A stretch of DNA of 64,000 bases from Borrelia hermsii DAH (GCF_023035675.1 NZ_CP073136.1:124001-188000), one strand, 5' to 3'; shown: positions 19,432-28,670, counted from the stretch's first letter. A program made the numbers and translations. The notes: generated from the sequence alone by a model not told the origin.

Positions 19432-20706
19432 TTAATCCAACTCATTTATTAAATCTTTATATTCAAGTATTACATTAGCATAATTTAGTTTATCTTTTAT
19501 AAATTGCAAATCACTCTGCTTATAGGAAACTTCAATGTCATTTAATTTTACAAGATCTATGGTACCTGCATTAAAGGCATCGAAAGCCACCTGATAATTC
19601 CTCTTAGACATCTCCAAATTCATCTTGGAATTATCTAAAATGGATTTATATAGTCTTACACCTTTACGTTTCTGAATAATATTAGATTTAAATTCACGAA
19701 TCTTATTTTCAATTTGATGTTTTAACATTTTTAATTGATAATCTTGATCCCATATCCCTGTAAAACTTTTTGAAAATGGTAAAATCTCAGTCAAACTATA
19801 AGTTAATCCCAAAGAAACCCCCAACCCTTGCTTAAATGAACCACCTGGACCATTACTAAAAGCAATACTTCCAGGGTTATAAGAAACTGAAAACGAAAAT
19901 TTTGGCAAGAAAGCATCTAGCCAAAGACTATCAAGAGTAGCTTGCATAACTTTAGCAGCATTATTTAACCCTTTTACCTCTAGATGTTCGTTAATATCTA
20001 TGACTTCATCAAACAATGAAACATCTAATATTTCATCTGACAATTCCCCTATAGTCTCAAAATCTTGCAAGACATCCAGTCCTAATAACAATTTAAATCT
20101 TTCTTCTGTCTCTTCAAACTTAATGATTTGTTCATCTAAATCAGGTTGAAGTTTACTATACCTAAGTTTAGCATCAATATAATCTATTTCAGAAATAAGA
20201 CCATTGCGATAAGCAACACTCACTTGCTCAAATTTAAGTTTGCTATTCTCAAGCTGACTTCTCAAAACTTCTAAAATACTTTTAAAAGCTAAAAGCTCGT
20301 TATACATTTTAAGAACATTTAACCTAATACTTTTAATGGTCTTTTCTCTGGCTATTTTAGCATCCTCATAATTAAAAACAGTAAGTCTAATTTTATTAAC
20401 AACAGATGGGGATATTGAGAAATCAGCAGAAACTCCAAAATCTAAGTTCCAATGCTCCCTTCCTTCTACACTAGACATAAAAAAGTTTTGCCTTGAAAAA
20501 TTTGAAGCAAACCCTACATTTGGCATAAAAACATTCCAAGAATTATCTTTATATAATTTTTTTATCTTTTCTCTATACTCTGCATTCTTAGCATCCAAAC
20601 TGTTTTTTAAAGCCATGCAAACAGCATCCTCAGCGGATATCTTAATAATTTCTGCATAAGAAGAAAACGATAAAAGAAAAATTAATACTAAGCGTTTGAT
20701 ATTCAC
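19432..20706 (-). CDS. besC: TolC-like outer-membrane channel BesC
   Basis: 424 residues. An N-terminal signal peptide (KRLVLIFLLSFSSYAE) is followed by two OEP-type repeats of long alpha helices (AKNAEYREKIKKLYKDNS..., and the paired second repeat around NKIREFKSNIIQKRKGVRLY). Between them are amphipathic strands (SFSVSYNPGSIAF, GLGVSLGLTYS) that build the outer-membrane barrel. It is the exit duct of the BesABC pump. The start is GTG at 20706 with AGGA directly touching it, so the exact start is uncertain; no ATG or TTG follows before the signal peptide. It is the first gene of the besCAB operon and sits right behind a palindrome. Confidence 0.9.
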   Translation of the reverse strand: MNIKRLVLIFLLSFSSYAEIIKISAEDAVCMALKNSLDAKNAEYREKIKKLYKDNSWNVFMPNVGFASNFSRQNFFMSSVEGREHWNLDFGVSADFSISPSVVNKIRLTVFNYEDAKIAREKTIKSIRLNVLKMYNELLAFKSILEVLRSQLENSKLKFEQVSVAYRNGLISEIDYIDAKLRYSKLQPDLDEQIIKFEETEERFKLLLGLDVLQDFETIGELSDEILDVSLFDEVIDINEHLEVKGLNNAAKVMQATLDSLWLDAFLPKFSFSVSYNPGSIAFSNGPGGSFKQGLGVSLGLTYSLTEILPFSKSFTGIWDQDYQLKMLKHQIENKIREFKSNIIQKRKGVRLYKSILDNSKMNLEMSKRNYQVAFDAFNAGTIDLVKLNDIEVSYKQSDLQFIKDKLNYANVILEYKDLINELD

Positions 20707-20709
20707 TCC

Positions 20710-20738
20710 TATGAATAATAGTATAACTATTATTCATA
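20710..20738. promoter_or_regulatory. Perfect 12-bp palindrome at the bes operon 5' end (candidate operator)
   Basis: Arms 20710-20721 (TATGAATAATAG) and 20727-20738 (CTATTATTCATA) are perfect inverted repeats around the 5-base spacer TATAA. The element ends three bases from the besC GTG and overlaps its likely Shine-Dalgarno and a TATACT -10-like hexamer on the minus strand. It also lies 10 bases before the -35 of the divergent yidD promoter. It could be a repressor site or an RNA hairpin hiding the besC ribosome binding site. Confidence 0.6.
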
Positions 20739-20747
20739 TATAATAAC

Positions 20748-20777
20748 TTAACAACAATGATAATAACATAATATTAT
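20748..20777 (+). promoter_or_regulatory. Promoter of yidD, placed for a leaderless transcript
   Basis: The -35 TTAACA (20748-20753) and -10 TATTAT (20772-20777) are 18 bases apart. The ATG at 20785 is exactly seven bases after the -10, so the predicted start site is at or next to the A of the start codon. No Shine-Dalgarno is present. Confidence 0.5.
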
Positions 20778-20784
20778 TGTATAC

Positions 20785-21078
20785 ATGTGGATCTTAAAAA
20801 AGCTTTTTATAATGTTCAATTTGATATTTATCTTACTCACCAAAATATACCAAAAAACTTTTTCTAAAATCATTGGGTTCAGCTGCATATATGAACCTAG
20901 CTGTTCAAATTACGCACTAAAATGTCTAAGAAAATATAATATCATAACAGCTCTTATTTTAATTGCGTTAAGACTACTCAGATGCAATGCACTATTTAAA
21001 GGAGGTTCTGAATCACTGCCAACCAAAAAGCCTATACTAAACTCATTAAAAGAATTTAGACAAAGATTAATTAAATAA
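20785..21078 (+). CDS. yidD: Membrane protein insertion efficiency factor YidD
   Basis: 97 residues. An N-terminal amphipathic or membrane helix is followed by the YidD signature: [11 protein letters not shown], then [20 protein letters not shown], then [13 protein letters not shown], matching the family pattern C..xPSCSxY...RLxRCxPxxxGG. YidD helps YidC insert membrane proteins. There is no ribosome binding site before the ATG at 20785, and the promoter placement suggests a leaderless mRNA; a Met at residue 10 is an alternative but also has no site. The 3' end overlaps the end of the convergent proX by 12 bases. Confidence 0.88.
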   Translation: MWILKKLFIMFNLIFILLTKIYQKTFSKIIGFSCIYEPSCSNYALKCLRKYNIITALILIALRLLRCNALFKGGSESLPTKKPILNSLKEFRQRLIK

Positions 21079-21966
21079 ATCTTTGTATCTATCTGGAACC
21101 CAATTTTTGACATACTCTTTATGAGTATCAACAAATTCAACAGCATTTCTATATTCCTGTCCCGGCTCCTTATAATTTTTTTCTATTAAAGGTAATAACA
21201 AGTCATCACCCCAATAAAAATTATCAAATAAATAATAAGCATCAGGATCAGCCTCTTTAAGCCCAATCCTAACAAGAGAATGAATATTCTCAGGCCCTCC
21301 CATTGACAACAAGGGATCATCTAAAAATTTAATATCATATTTGGTAAATGCCCAATGGGGCTTCCATAAAGGAACTAAGATCCACTCATGCCTCTTAATG
21401 GCAGATTCTAAACTTGCAAGCATTACGCTCTCACTTGAAGATATGAGTTCATATTCTTTATCTAATCCATAATGCTTTAGGGTTTCTTCTACAGAAAGTT
21501 GCGTACCCGCTCCAGCATCTATTCCTACCATTCTATTTTTAAACTTAGCTCCTCTACCCTTAAGTTCAGCAATGCTTGAAATTTTAACATAACTTGGCAC
21601 CACAAATCCTTGTAATGTTCCCTCATAATTAGCACCAAGATCAACAAACTTATCTTTAAATTTTTCATAATAAAATTTATCAGCCGTAGGAATCCATGCA
21701 GATACCATACCATCTACCTGTCCTGATGCCAAATACTGATACATTATAGATGCTGTTACAGGCAATATTTCTACATTATATCCTATTCTCTCAAAAACAA
21801 CTTTCATAATATTAGTAGCAACCGTTTCTCCTATCCAATTAACATATGCAATCTTGACTGATCTTAGTCTTTGTAAGTCACCACTATCTTTAAAATTATC
21901 ATCCTTATCACAAGAAAACAAAGTTAAAATAAAACTTATAAAAACAGATATCAATAAACCTTTCAT
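21067..21966 (-). CDS. proX: Glycine betaine/proline ABC transporter substrate-binding lipoprotein
   Basis: 299 residues. The signal peptide ends in the lipobox LTLFSC with Cys near residue 19. The body is OpuAC/ProX-type: [23 protein letters not shown] at the start, then [21 protein letters not shown] and [11 protein letters not shown]. The Trp-containing loops are those that form the aromatic cage for quaternary amines. It delivers betaine, choline or proline to ProVW for osmoprotection; the exact ligand is inferred. It is the last gene of proV-proW-proX, with AGGAG before the ATG and a 36-base gap after proW. Confidence 0.9.
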   Translation of the reverse strand: MKGLLISVFISFILTLFSCDKDDNFKDSGDLQRLRSVKIAYVNWIGETVATNIMKVVFERIGYNVEILPVTASIMYQYLASGQVDGMVSAWIPTADKFYYEKFKDKFVDLGANYEGTLQGFVVPSYVKISSIAELKGRGAKFKNRMVGIDAGAGTQLSVEETLKHYGLDKEYELISSSESVMLASLESAIKRHEWILVPLWKPHWAFTKYDIKFLDDPLLSMGGPENIHSLVRIGLKEADPDAYYLFDNFYWGDDLLLPLIEKNYKEPGQEYRNAVEFVDTHKEYVKNWVPDRYKDLFN

Positions 21967-22002
21967 AAATCAATTCTCCTACTACCACACAAAAATAAAA
22001 TA

Positions 22003-22902
22003 TTATTTATTATACATTTCCAAAAATCTTTTGAACTTATTTTCTTTTTTCCCTCCATAATTATCAGTATTTAAATAGCTAAATTTAATAAAAATAGCTT
22101 GCATGATTCTATCTAAAATAATAGCTATTACCACAACAGCTAACCCAGATATTAAACCCTCGCCAAAATGTAATCTTTCAACAGAATATATTACAGTCCT
22201 GCCAAGCCCTGACGAGCCAACCATTGCCGCTATCACTATCATAGATATTGCCATCATTATTGACTGATTAATTCCCTCTATTATGCTTTGAAGAGCTAAT
22301 GGCAACTGGATCTGGAAAAGAATACGAATATTACTACTTCCAAAAGACTTAGCAGCCTCAATTACCTCACCTGGAACTTGAATAATTCCGAGTCTTGTAT
22401 ATCTAATAACCGGAGGCATCGCAAAAATTATTGTAGCAAAAATAGCTGAAGATGTGCCCATACCAAAAAAAGGTATAGCTGGTATTAAATAAATAAAAGG
22501 GGGCATTGCTTGCATCAAATCAAGCAATGGTTTTAAAAATACATAAAATTTTAAATAATATCCACCTAGAATACCTATTAAAATTCCCCAAATTACCGAA
22601 AAGAATACAGACACAAAAATAATTGATATCGTATCCATTGAAACTTCCCAAAGATTAAAATACAAAATAAAGCAAAATCCTAACATAATCAAAAGTGCCA
22701 ATCTTTTCTTTAAAAATAAAAAGCTTAAAACACAAATTATGATAATAAAAAGAACAGGATTAATTAAAAGAAACAATTTTTTCAAATTATCGTAAAAAAA
22801 AATTACAATTTTTGCAAACCCTATACCATTAGAATTTGAAAAATTATCAACTAAAAAATCAAAAGCCTTATCTATATTAGCAACTATAAAATCTCTACTC
22901 AT
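22003..22902 (-). CDS. proW: Glycine betaine/proline ABC transporter permease
   Basis: 299 residues with about seven hydrophobic segments. The ABC permease EAA loop is visible as EAAKSFGSSNIRILFQIQLPLA (near residue 180), preceded by PPFIYLIPAIPFFGMGTSSAIFA, a ProW/OpuAB signature. It forms the membrane channel of the osmolyte importer with ProV as ATPase. The ATG is six bases after the proV stop, so the two are translated together. The final residues are basic (GGKKENKFKRFLEMYNK). Confidence 0.92.
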   Translation of the reverse strand: MSRDFIVANIDKAFDFLVDNFSNSNGIGFAKIVIFFYDNLKKLFLLINPVLFIIIICVLSFLFLKKRLALLIMLGFCFILYFNLWEVSMDTISIIFVSVFFSVIWGILIGILGGYYLKFYVFLKPLLDLMQAMPPFIYLIPAIPFFGMGTSSAIFATIIFAMPPVIRYTRLGIIQVPGEVIEAAKSFGSSNIRILFQIQLPLALQSIIEGINQSIMMAISMIVIAAMVGSSGLGRTVIYSVERLHFGEGLISGLAVVVIAIILDRIMQAIFIKFSYLNTDNYGGKKENKFKRFLEMYNK

Positions 22903-22908
22903 AAATCA

Positions 22909-24027
22909 CTATCTCGCCAATAAGCCAGCAATCTCTCCTAAATCAATGTATCCAATAACATTGCCTTGTTCTCCTTTCACAAGCAAATAATCCAATTTAT
23001 TTAAATACTTAACAACACTTTTAATCTCATCATCTAAACCTAAATTTAAAGAAACAAGATTACTATACCTTTTATTAATAGATACATCATACAAACTAAA
23101 ACTATCATTCTCTTTTTCAATAATAACATTAAATTTATCAGCAGCAGCACCAAGAGCAAAATCCATTTTAACAATATCCTTAATTTTTAAAATATTTAAA
23201 ACAGGAAGATTCTTAATAAAATTAGCTATAAAATCTGTTCTAGGATCCCTTAATATTTCTAAGGGCCTACCCACCTGCACAATCTCACCATCTTTCATAA
23301 AAGCAATTCTATTGCCCAATTTAAAAGCTTCAATTAAATCATGAGTAATAAATACAACTGTCTTTTTTAATTTATCTACCAACCTTAAAAGCTCACCTTG
23401 CATTTCTCCTCTAATTAAAGGATCAAGAGCTGAAAAAGCCTCATCCATTAAAAGGATATCGGGATTCACTACCAAAGCTCGCGCTATACCTACTCTCTGT
23501 TTCATTCCACCTGAAAGCTCATTTATATATTTATATTTATAATCTTCAAGACCCACAAGTTTTAAAATATCAATAGCTTTTTGAATCCTAATTTTTTTAG
23601 GGACATTCTTAACCTCAAGTCCATAAGTCACATTCCTTAAAACATTCATATGTGGGAAAAGTCCAAAATTCTGAAAAACCATGGCAAATTTATCTTTCCT
23701 TAAAGCAGAGAGATCCTTTTGATTAATATCATTCATTTCAATATTATCCACCAAAATAGACCCAGAATCGATTTTGTGTATACCATTCAAACATCTAACA
23801 AAAGTAGATTTGCCACAACCTGACATACCCATAATAACTAAAATTTCATTTTCATAAACATCAAGACTGATATTTGCATTTGCAATAAAAACAGAAGATT
23901 CCTTGTAAATGTCAGCCCTATCTTTACCATTCTCATAACTCTTTATAGCCTTAACTATTTGTTTTTTATTTTTATTATAAGAAAATGTTTTATAAAGGTT
24001 CCTGACTTTAACACTAACCTTGTACAA
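22909..24027 (-). CDS. proV: Glycine betaine/proline ABC transporter ATP-binding protein
   Basis: About 372 residues. Walker A is GMSGCGKST, the signature is LSGGMKQRVGIARAL, Walker B is ILLMDEAFSALDPL, and a switch His is in FITHDLIEAF. The N-terminal segment with ADIYKESSVFIANANISLDV is the ProV-type insertion before the P-loop. The C-terminal ~100 residues are CBS-like and would sense ionic strength. No ATG is available: I chose the TTG at 24027 (giving MYKVSVKVRNLYKTF, close to family N-termini) because GGAG lies six bases upstream; the TTG at 24039 adds four residues but has no site. It is first in proVWX, downstream of the flaB terminator. Confidence 0.9.
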   Translation of the reverse strand: MYKVSVKVRNLYKTFSYNKNKKQIVKAIKSYENGKDRADIYKESSVFIANANISLDVYENEILVIMGMSGCGKSTFVRCLNGIHKIDSGSILVDNIEMNDINQKDLSALRKDKFAMVFQNFGLFPHMNVLRNVTYGLEVKNVPKKIRIQKAIDILKLVGLEDYKYKYINELSGGMKQRVGIARALVVNPDILLMDEAFSALDPLIRGEMQGELLRLVDKLKKTVVFITHDLIEAFKLGNRIAFMKDGEIVQVGRPLEILRDPRTDFIANFIKNLPVLNILKIKDIVKMDFALGAAADKFNVIIEKENDSFSLYDVSINKRYSNLVSLNLGLDDEIKSVVKYLNKLDYLLVKGEQGNVIGYIDLGEIAGLLAR

Positions 24028-24115
24028 AGTAAACTCCAATGCGAAAACATTACAATCCTACATAGACCAATATTAATTATACTAAAATATCAGAATTTTG
24101 ATTGACACAAATAAA

Positions 24116-24143
24116 AATAAGGGTCTATTAAAAGACCCTTATT
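24116..24143 (-). terminator. Rho-independent terminator of flaB
   Basis: Arms 24116-24126 and 24133-24143 form a perfect 11-bp stem (core AAGGGTCT/AGACCCTT) with a six-base loop. On the minus strand it is followed by a T-rich run. It sits 13 bases after the flaB stop and about 90 before proV, insulating the two. The hairpin is close to symmetric, but no plus-strand gene ends here. Confidence 0.88.
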
Positions 24144-24155
24144 GAAAAATTCAAT

Positions 24156-25160
24156 TTATCTAAGCAATGATAATACATATTGAGGTACTTGATTTGCTTG
24201 TGCAATCATAGCCATTGCAGATTGTGTCAAAATACTGTGAGTTGTTGATGCTACAACTTCATCTGTCATTGTTGCATCTTTAATTTGAGCATATGATGCT
24301 TTCAAGTTTTCAATAGCATATTCTGTACTATCCTTAATAGACTCAAGTCTGTTTTGGAAAGCACCAAGATTTGCTCTTTGATCACTTACCATCCTAATAG
24401 CACCCTCTATCTTTGCAAGTGACATATTAGCATCAACAGCGGTTGTAACATTAATTGGGGAATTAACTCCACCTTGAGCTGGAGCTGCTGCTGGAGCTGG
24501 AGCTGCTTGACCTTCCTCTTGCTGTCCTATCTCTTGCACTGGAGCAGCCTGAGCGCCTTCACCTGCAAAAAGATTTGCAACATTAGATGCATAAATATTA
24601 ACAGCAATTGCCTCATCCTGATTTGCGCCCACATGTACTCTCAATGTCCATGAAGCTTGTGATCCAGCTAGTGATGCTGGTGTGTTAATTTTTGCGGGTT
24701 GCATTCCAAGCTCTTCAGCTGTTTTTACATTTTGAGCAGCTGACTTGTTGGACAACATATGCATTTGGTTGTATTGAGCCTGATCAGCAATTCTGTTGAT
24801 TTCATCTGTAAGTTGCTCAATTTCAATTTGAATAGAACCTCTGTCTGCATCTGAATATGTACCATTACCAGATTGAACAGCAAGTTCTTTCATTCTTACT
24901 AATACTCTCTCTACTTCATTTAAATTTCCTTCTGTTGTTTGAATAAAATTTATAGCCTTTGAAGTATTTCTAGAAGCCTGAGACAACCCTCTAATTTGAG
25001 CATTAATTTTTCCAGCAACGCCCATACCAGCAGCATCATCAGATGCACGATTAATTCTATGCCCACTAGAAAGTTTTTCTTGAGTTTTGCTAAGATTAGT
25101 AGCATTAATGCTATTATTTCTTGAAGCATTTATAGCTGACGTATTATGATTTATGATCAT
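24156..25160 (-). CDS. flaB: Major periplasmic flagellar filament protein FlaB (flagellin)
   Basis: 334 residues. The N-terminal D0/D1 region begins MIINHNTSAINASRNNSINA and the C-terminal helix ends with MIAQANQVPQYVLSLLR, both diagnostic of Borrelia FlaB. Between them, about residues 195-235 form a variable, Ala/Pro/Gln-rich segment (GEGAQAAPVQEIGQQEEGQA) whose composition looks more like relapsing-fever than Lyme-group FlaB. It polymerises into the endoflagella that drive motility and give the cell its flat-wave shape. The ribosome binding site GGAGG is nine bases before the ATG. A hairpin with a GGA loop lies in the leader and a strong terminator follows, so this gene is mostly monocistronic. 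Its regulators CsrA and FliW are encoded at 61.5-62.1 kb. Confidence 0.98.
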   Translation of the reverse strand: MIINHNTSAINASRNNSINATNLSKTQEKLSSGHRINRASDDAAGMGVAGKINAQIRGLSQASRNTSKAINFIQTTEGNLNEVERVLVRMKELAVQSGNGTYSDADRGSIQIEIEQLTDEINRIADQAQYNQMHMLSNKSAAQNVKTAEELGMQPAKINTPASLAGSQASWTLRVHVGANQDEAIAVNIYASNVANLFAGEGAQAAPVQEIGQQEEGQAAPAPAAAPAQGGVNSPINVTTAVDANMSLAKIEGAIRMVSDQRANLGAFQNRLESIKDSTEYAIENLKASYAQIKDATMTDEVVASTTHSILTQSAMAMIAQANQVPQYVLSLLR

Positions 25161-25202
25161 ATATCATTTCCTCCGTGATAAATTAATATAATTTTAATAT
25201 TT

Positions 25203-25220
25203 AGACAAATCCATTTGTCT
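25203..25220 (-). promoter_or_regulatory. flaB leader hairpin with GGA loop, candidate CsrA site
   Basis: Arms 25203-25210 and 25213-25220 are perfect 8-base inverted repeats (AGACAAAT/ATTTGTCT) around two bases. In the flaB mRNA this gives ACAAATGGATTTGT with GGA at the tip, the preferred form of a CsrA site. A second GGA pair is in the Shine-Dalgarno (GGAGGA). CsrA repression of flaB is reported for B. burgdorferi; the site assignment here is from pattern. Confidence 0.65.
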
Positions 25221-25227
25221 TTTTAAA

Positions 25228-25236
25228 AGGATATCA
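25228..25236 (-). promoter_or_regulatory. Extended -10 promoter element of flaB
   Basis: The minus strand reads TGATATCCT, a TGn extended -10, preceded by a T-rich run and no clear -35. Transcription would begin near 25221, so the mRNA would open almost directly with the GGA hairpin and have a leader of about 60 bases. Confidence 0.5.
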
Positions 25237-25283
25237 CAAAAACAAGAAAAAAATAAATACAATATTAATTTAAATTAAATTTG

Positions 25284-27284
25284 TTACCTGTTTTGTCGCT
25301 GTAAATTCAAAGATTTAAGGATTTCCTCTTGTTCCTTCATCCGCTTTACAGTGAAATCCAAAGTATTAAGTTCTCCTTCAACCTTATTCTCCCTTTCCTC
25401 ATACTTCTTTCTATAATCTTCAACCACATTTTTCTGATTAGGAATTCTTAGATCATAACTTCTAATCTTATTATAAACAAATCCTCCAGCACTTATCAAA
25501 AGAGATAGATAATCGCCAATCATCTTAGCAAGTCCATCATCATAAATCCGGTCATCATTAAAATCAACTGCAAAAAGTTCCTTAACTGAACTAATATTGC
25601 TTTGTATTATTTCATTAAATTTCTTCTCATCAAGCTTCAAATAACGCGAAAGCCCTCCTGATGACGAGATAGAATTAGTAAATACCCCTATTTGATTAAT
25701 AATTGAAAAATTAGGATCATTCGTCCTATAAGAATTAAACATGATTGATTCTAATCTTGATTTAAGATTTTGTAATGCAAGCTCAGATCTAAGGATTCCT
25801 AAATTTTTATAAGCTTCTTCTTTTTCTTCCTCACTTAAATAGGACCATTCTTCCAGGAGATCTGATTTTTGACCTTCCAAACTACTCTCATTTAAACTTA
25901 CAATATTAATCTCAGCAAGAACCTCATTATAAGCTATCAAAAAATCTAATAAAAGTTTTTTAATCCCCTCATAATCAGGCTCAACTCGAACAACAACAGT
26001 ATCATCTGATGCTTGTTTTAAATTCAATGTAACATTAGGAATTAAATCATTAATAATATTCGAATCACGCTCAACATCAACTCCATCAAACTTCACCTTT
26101 GCATTTTCTGCAAAGCTCTTGGCATTTATTGGCAAGTAACCATCTCTATTCTTTGGATCAAAAATCTCAATATTGCGAACAACAAAAACTTTATTATTAA
26201 CTTTATTTTCGATATTGATCTCTTTTAAATCCAAAAGTGAACCAATTTCAACCTCAACTTTCTCAAAATCACTCGTAACATTTATTGGTGGCAATTCCAA
26301 GGAATCCGTACCACTCTGAATTTTAATCATATTCATCTGAATATACTTCTTTTCTTTCAAAGGAAGCTTATGATCAGGCTCAAGATTAATTATGCTATCC
26401 TCACCTTCAACCTTAGCACCCTCAAATGTAGCCTCTCCAGGATTAAAAACAATTTCGTTTAAAATACCCTTATCATCCGTATCATAATATTTAATTTCAA
26501 ATTTAATTTTACTTCTATTACTAATCTCAATATTATCTGGAATACTTATTGCAATCTCTGAGAGAGGTTCTAACACAAGATCATTCTTATCAAGAGAAAT
26601 CCTATTACCACTATTTTGCTGACTATCAATAATTTCTGTTAAATTCGGACTAAAATTTGTTGTAAGTTCACTTAAAATACCTATCTGTTTAGCAAGCTTT
26701 AAAGCATTATCTTTCATAATAAGTTTATTATCCGCTCCCTCCTTTAAAGACCTCAAAATCAATCTACTATTTCCTGCACTATCACTCTTTACAATTTTAG
26801 CAGACAAAAACCCCTTGCCTCTATTATTAATATCCTTTACAAGAGACTCAATATCTCCATTATTCCTAATCTTAATTTCTTTATTCCCAACTAAAAATAC
26901 ATAATCGCCTGTAGGAATATTAATTTCCTTTTGTTTAAAATTCGCAGACAAAAAAACATCGGAACCCGCTACTTGATTAATATCAATTTTATAAGTTTCA
27001 TTTTTAGCTCCATAACGAGCAGATACAGAGATAACATCATCATTGCTAGAATTACCTGACATATGATTAAAAGGACTATTAATAGATGTAATTTGCCTTG
27101 CAAGTGAATTTAGAGTAGAGATTTTTTTATTAATCATTTGCCAAGCACGTTTCTCTTGCTCTAAGCCTTCAAGCTTTTTGACAGATGAATCTATTTTGGC
27201 CTTATCAGGCTTTAGCATCGACTCACGGATTTCTTTAGTATTATATTTACTATCCACACCTGGAACAAAAAATCCAGAAGACAT
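25284..27284 (-). CDS. fliD: Flagellar filament cap protein FliD
   Basis: 666 residues. The N-terminus SSGFFVPGVDSKYNTKEIRESMLKPDKAKID matches FliD (HAP2), which opens with a G-x-x-S/D-G-I/V-D pattern and a helical D0 region. The C-terminus has the typical coiled coil with YNKIRSYDLRIPNQKNVVEDYRKKYEERE. The middle is beta-rich. The cap sits on the growing filament and folds exported FlaB in the periplasm. It is about 125 bases upstream of flaB on the same strand, and each has its own signals. The ATG has AGAGGTG upstream. It is longer than the enteric protein (about 470), as usual in Borrelia. Confidence 0.93.
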   Translation of the reverse strand: MSSGFFVPGVDSKYNTKEIRESMLKPDKAKIDSSVKKLEGLEQEKRAWQMINKKISTLNSLARQITSINSPFNHMSGNSSNDDVISVSARYGAKNETYKIDINQVAGSDVFLSANFKQKEINIPTGDYVFLVGNKEIKIRNNGDIESLVKDINNRGKGFLSAKIVKSDSAGNSRLILRSLKEGADNKLIMKDNALKLAKQIGILSELTTNFSPNLTEIIDSQQNSGNRISLDKNDLVLEPLSEIAISIPDNIEISNRSKIKFEIKYYDTDDKGILNEIVFNPGEATFEGAKVEGEDSIINLEPDHKLPLKEKKYIQMNMIKIQSGTDSLELPPINVTSDFEKVEVEIGSLLDLKEINIENKVNNKVFVVRNIEIFDPKNRDGYLPINAKSFAENAKVKFDGVDVERDSNIINDLIPNVTLNLKQASDDTVVVRVEPDYEGIKKLLLDFLIAYNEVLAEINIVSLNESSLEGQKSDLLEEWSYLSEEEKEEAYKNLGILRSELALQNLKSRLESIMFNSYRTNDPNFSIINQIGVFTNSISSSGGLSRYLKLDEKKFNEIIQSNISSVKELFAVDFNDDRIYDDGLAKMIGDYLSLLISAGGFVYNKIRSYDLRIPNQKNVVEDYRKKYEERENKVEGELNTLDFTVKRMKEQEEILKSLNLQRQNR

Positions 27285-27464
27285 TACAACACCTCTTAAC
27301 TAAAAAGTTTAACATAAAAACATAAAAATATATAAATTATTACACACAAAACCATACCTACTACAAAATTAACAACAAAAATCCCATTAAAATACATAAA
27401 AAACAAGCTTTTTTAAAAAAAGATATTTACTTATAGTAAAATTTAAATTTATAGGAGAGTAAAT

Positions 27465-28670
27465 ATGCCAAATTTTTGCTTGTTTAATGCAAAATCTGTA
27501 CTGACAGGAAATGATAAAATAGATAATTCAGCTGTCCTTATTAAGGATAGTAAAATTTTTGATATCGTAACAGCCGATAGGCTTGAAAAAATTGACTTAC
27601 AAAACTATGAAATGATTGATGTTAAGGGCAACTATATAACACCTGGTCTTTATGATAATCACATACATGGATTTCACGGCTATGGAACTGATCAATGCTC
27701 AACAAACTCAATAATTAAAATGTCACAACATTTAGCAGAGTACGGAGTAGTAGGTTTTCTACCAACACTTTACCCACGTCCAACCGAAGAAATGATCGCA
27801 ACAATCAAAGCATGCACCGAAGCAATAGGCAAAGAAAAGGGCGCAAAAATTTTAGGACTTCATCTTGAAGGCCCATTTTTCTCTCCTGAAAAAAAAGGTG
27901 CACATCCTATCTCTTATCTTCAAAAACCAAGCATTGAAATCATGAAAAAATTCATAGATGCAGCAGGGGGTACTTTTACAGATTCTTTTGGAAGAAAAAG
28001 AACAAACATTGCAACAATGACAGTTGCACCTGAGCTTAAAGGTATGAGAGAGCTTGCAATGTTTTGCATGGAAAATAATATCACACTTCAAGCAGGTCAT
28101 ACCAATGCAAAATATGAAAATATGATTGAAGGTTTCCAAGTAGGCATACTTCACACAACTCATTTTTTCAATGCAATGTCAAAACTTGATCACAGAAATC
28201 CAAATGCAATAGGAGCGGTTTTAATTCATGGGGATGTATCTTGTGAACTTATTGCTGATGGGCATCATATTCATCCAAAACTTGTCTTAATGCTTAGAAA
28301 ACTTAAAGACATAAGCAAATTAGTGCTTGTAACTGATGGATTAACCCCAACACTACAACCCTCTGGAAAATTAATAGCTAACGGAGAAGAGGTATATCTT
28401 AAAAATGACGGATTATTTCACATTGTAGAAAACGATACAATAGCAGGCTCAGCTAGCACAATGATACAAGGCATTAAAAATCTAGTAGAATTTGGATATA
28501 GTTTAAGCGATGCCATTCAAGCAAGTTCGTACAATCCAGTAAGAATAATTAATCTTGAAAAAAAAGGATCCATATGTCATGGTTATGATGCAAATATAAA
28601 TGTCCTTGATAAGGATTTAAATTTAAAATTAACAATGATAGAATCAAAAATAATTTTTAACAGACTTTGA
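27465..28670 (+). CDS. nagA: N-acetylglucosamine-6-phosphate deacetylase
   Basis: 401 residues, an amidohydrolase-fold enzyme that removes acetate from GlcNAc-6-phosphate. Landmarks are PGLYDNHIHGFHGYGTD (metal-binding HxH), HLEGPFFSPEKKGAH (metal-binding Glu), QAGHTNAKY, HFFNAMSKLDHRNPNAIGA and LVTDGLTP with the catalytic Asp. Residue spacing and length are normal. It is followed 29 bases later by nagB; together they turn tick-chitin or host GlcNAc into fructose-6-phosphate, a known nutritional feature of Borrelia. The AGGAGAG site precedes the ATG. It diverges from fliD over 180 bases of AT-rich sequence. Confidence 0.95.
   Translation: MPNFCLFNAKSVLTGNDKIDNSAVLIKDSKIFDIVTADRLEKIDLQNYEMIDVKGNYITPGLYDNHIHGFHGYGTDQCSTNSIIKMSQHLAEYGVVGFLPTLYPRPTEEMIATIKACTEAIGKEKGAKILGLHLEGPFFSPEKKGAHPISYLQKPSIEIMKKFIDAAGGTFTDSFGRKRTNIATMTVAPELKGMRELAMFCMENNITLQAGHTNAKYENMIEGFQVGILHTTHFFNAMSKLDHRNPNAIGAVLIHGDVSCELIADGHHIHPKLVLMLRKLKDISKLVLVTDGLTPTLQPSGKLIANGEEVYLKNDGLFHIVENDTIAGSASTMIQGIKNLVEFGYSLSDAIQASSYNPVRIINLEKKGSICHGYDANINVLDKDLNLKLTMIESKIIFNRL

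Noticed and set aside
24480..24560. Ala/Pro/Gln-rich repeat in flaB as a sign of recombination or insertion
   Set aside because: This variable central segment is normal for Borrelia flagellin.
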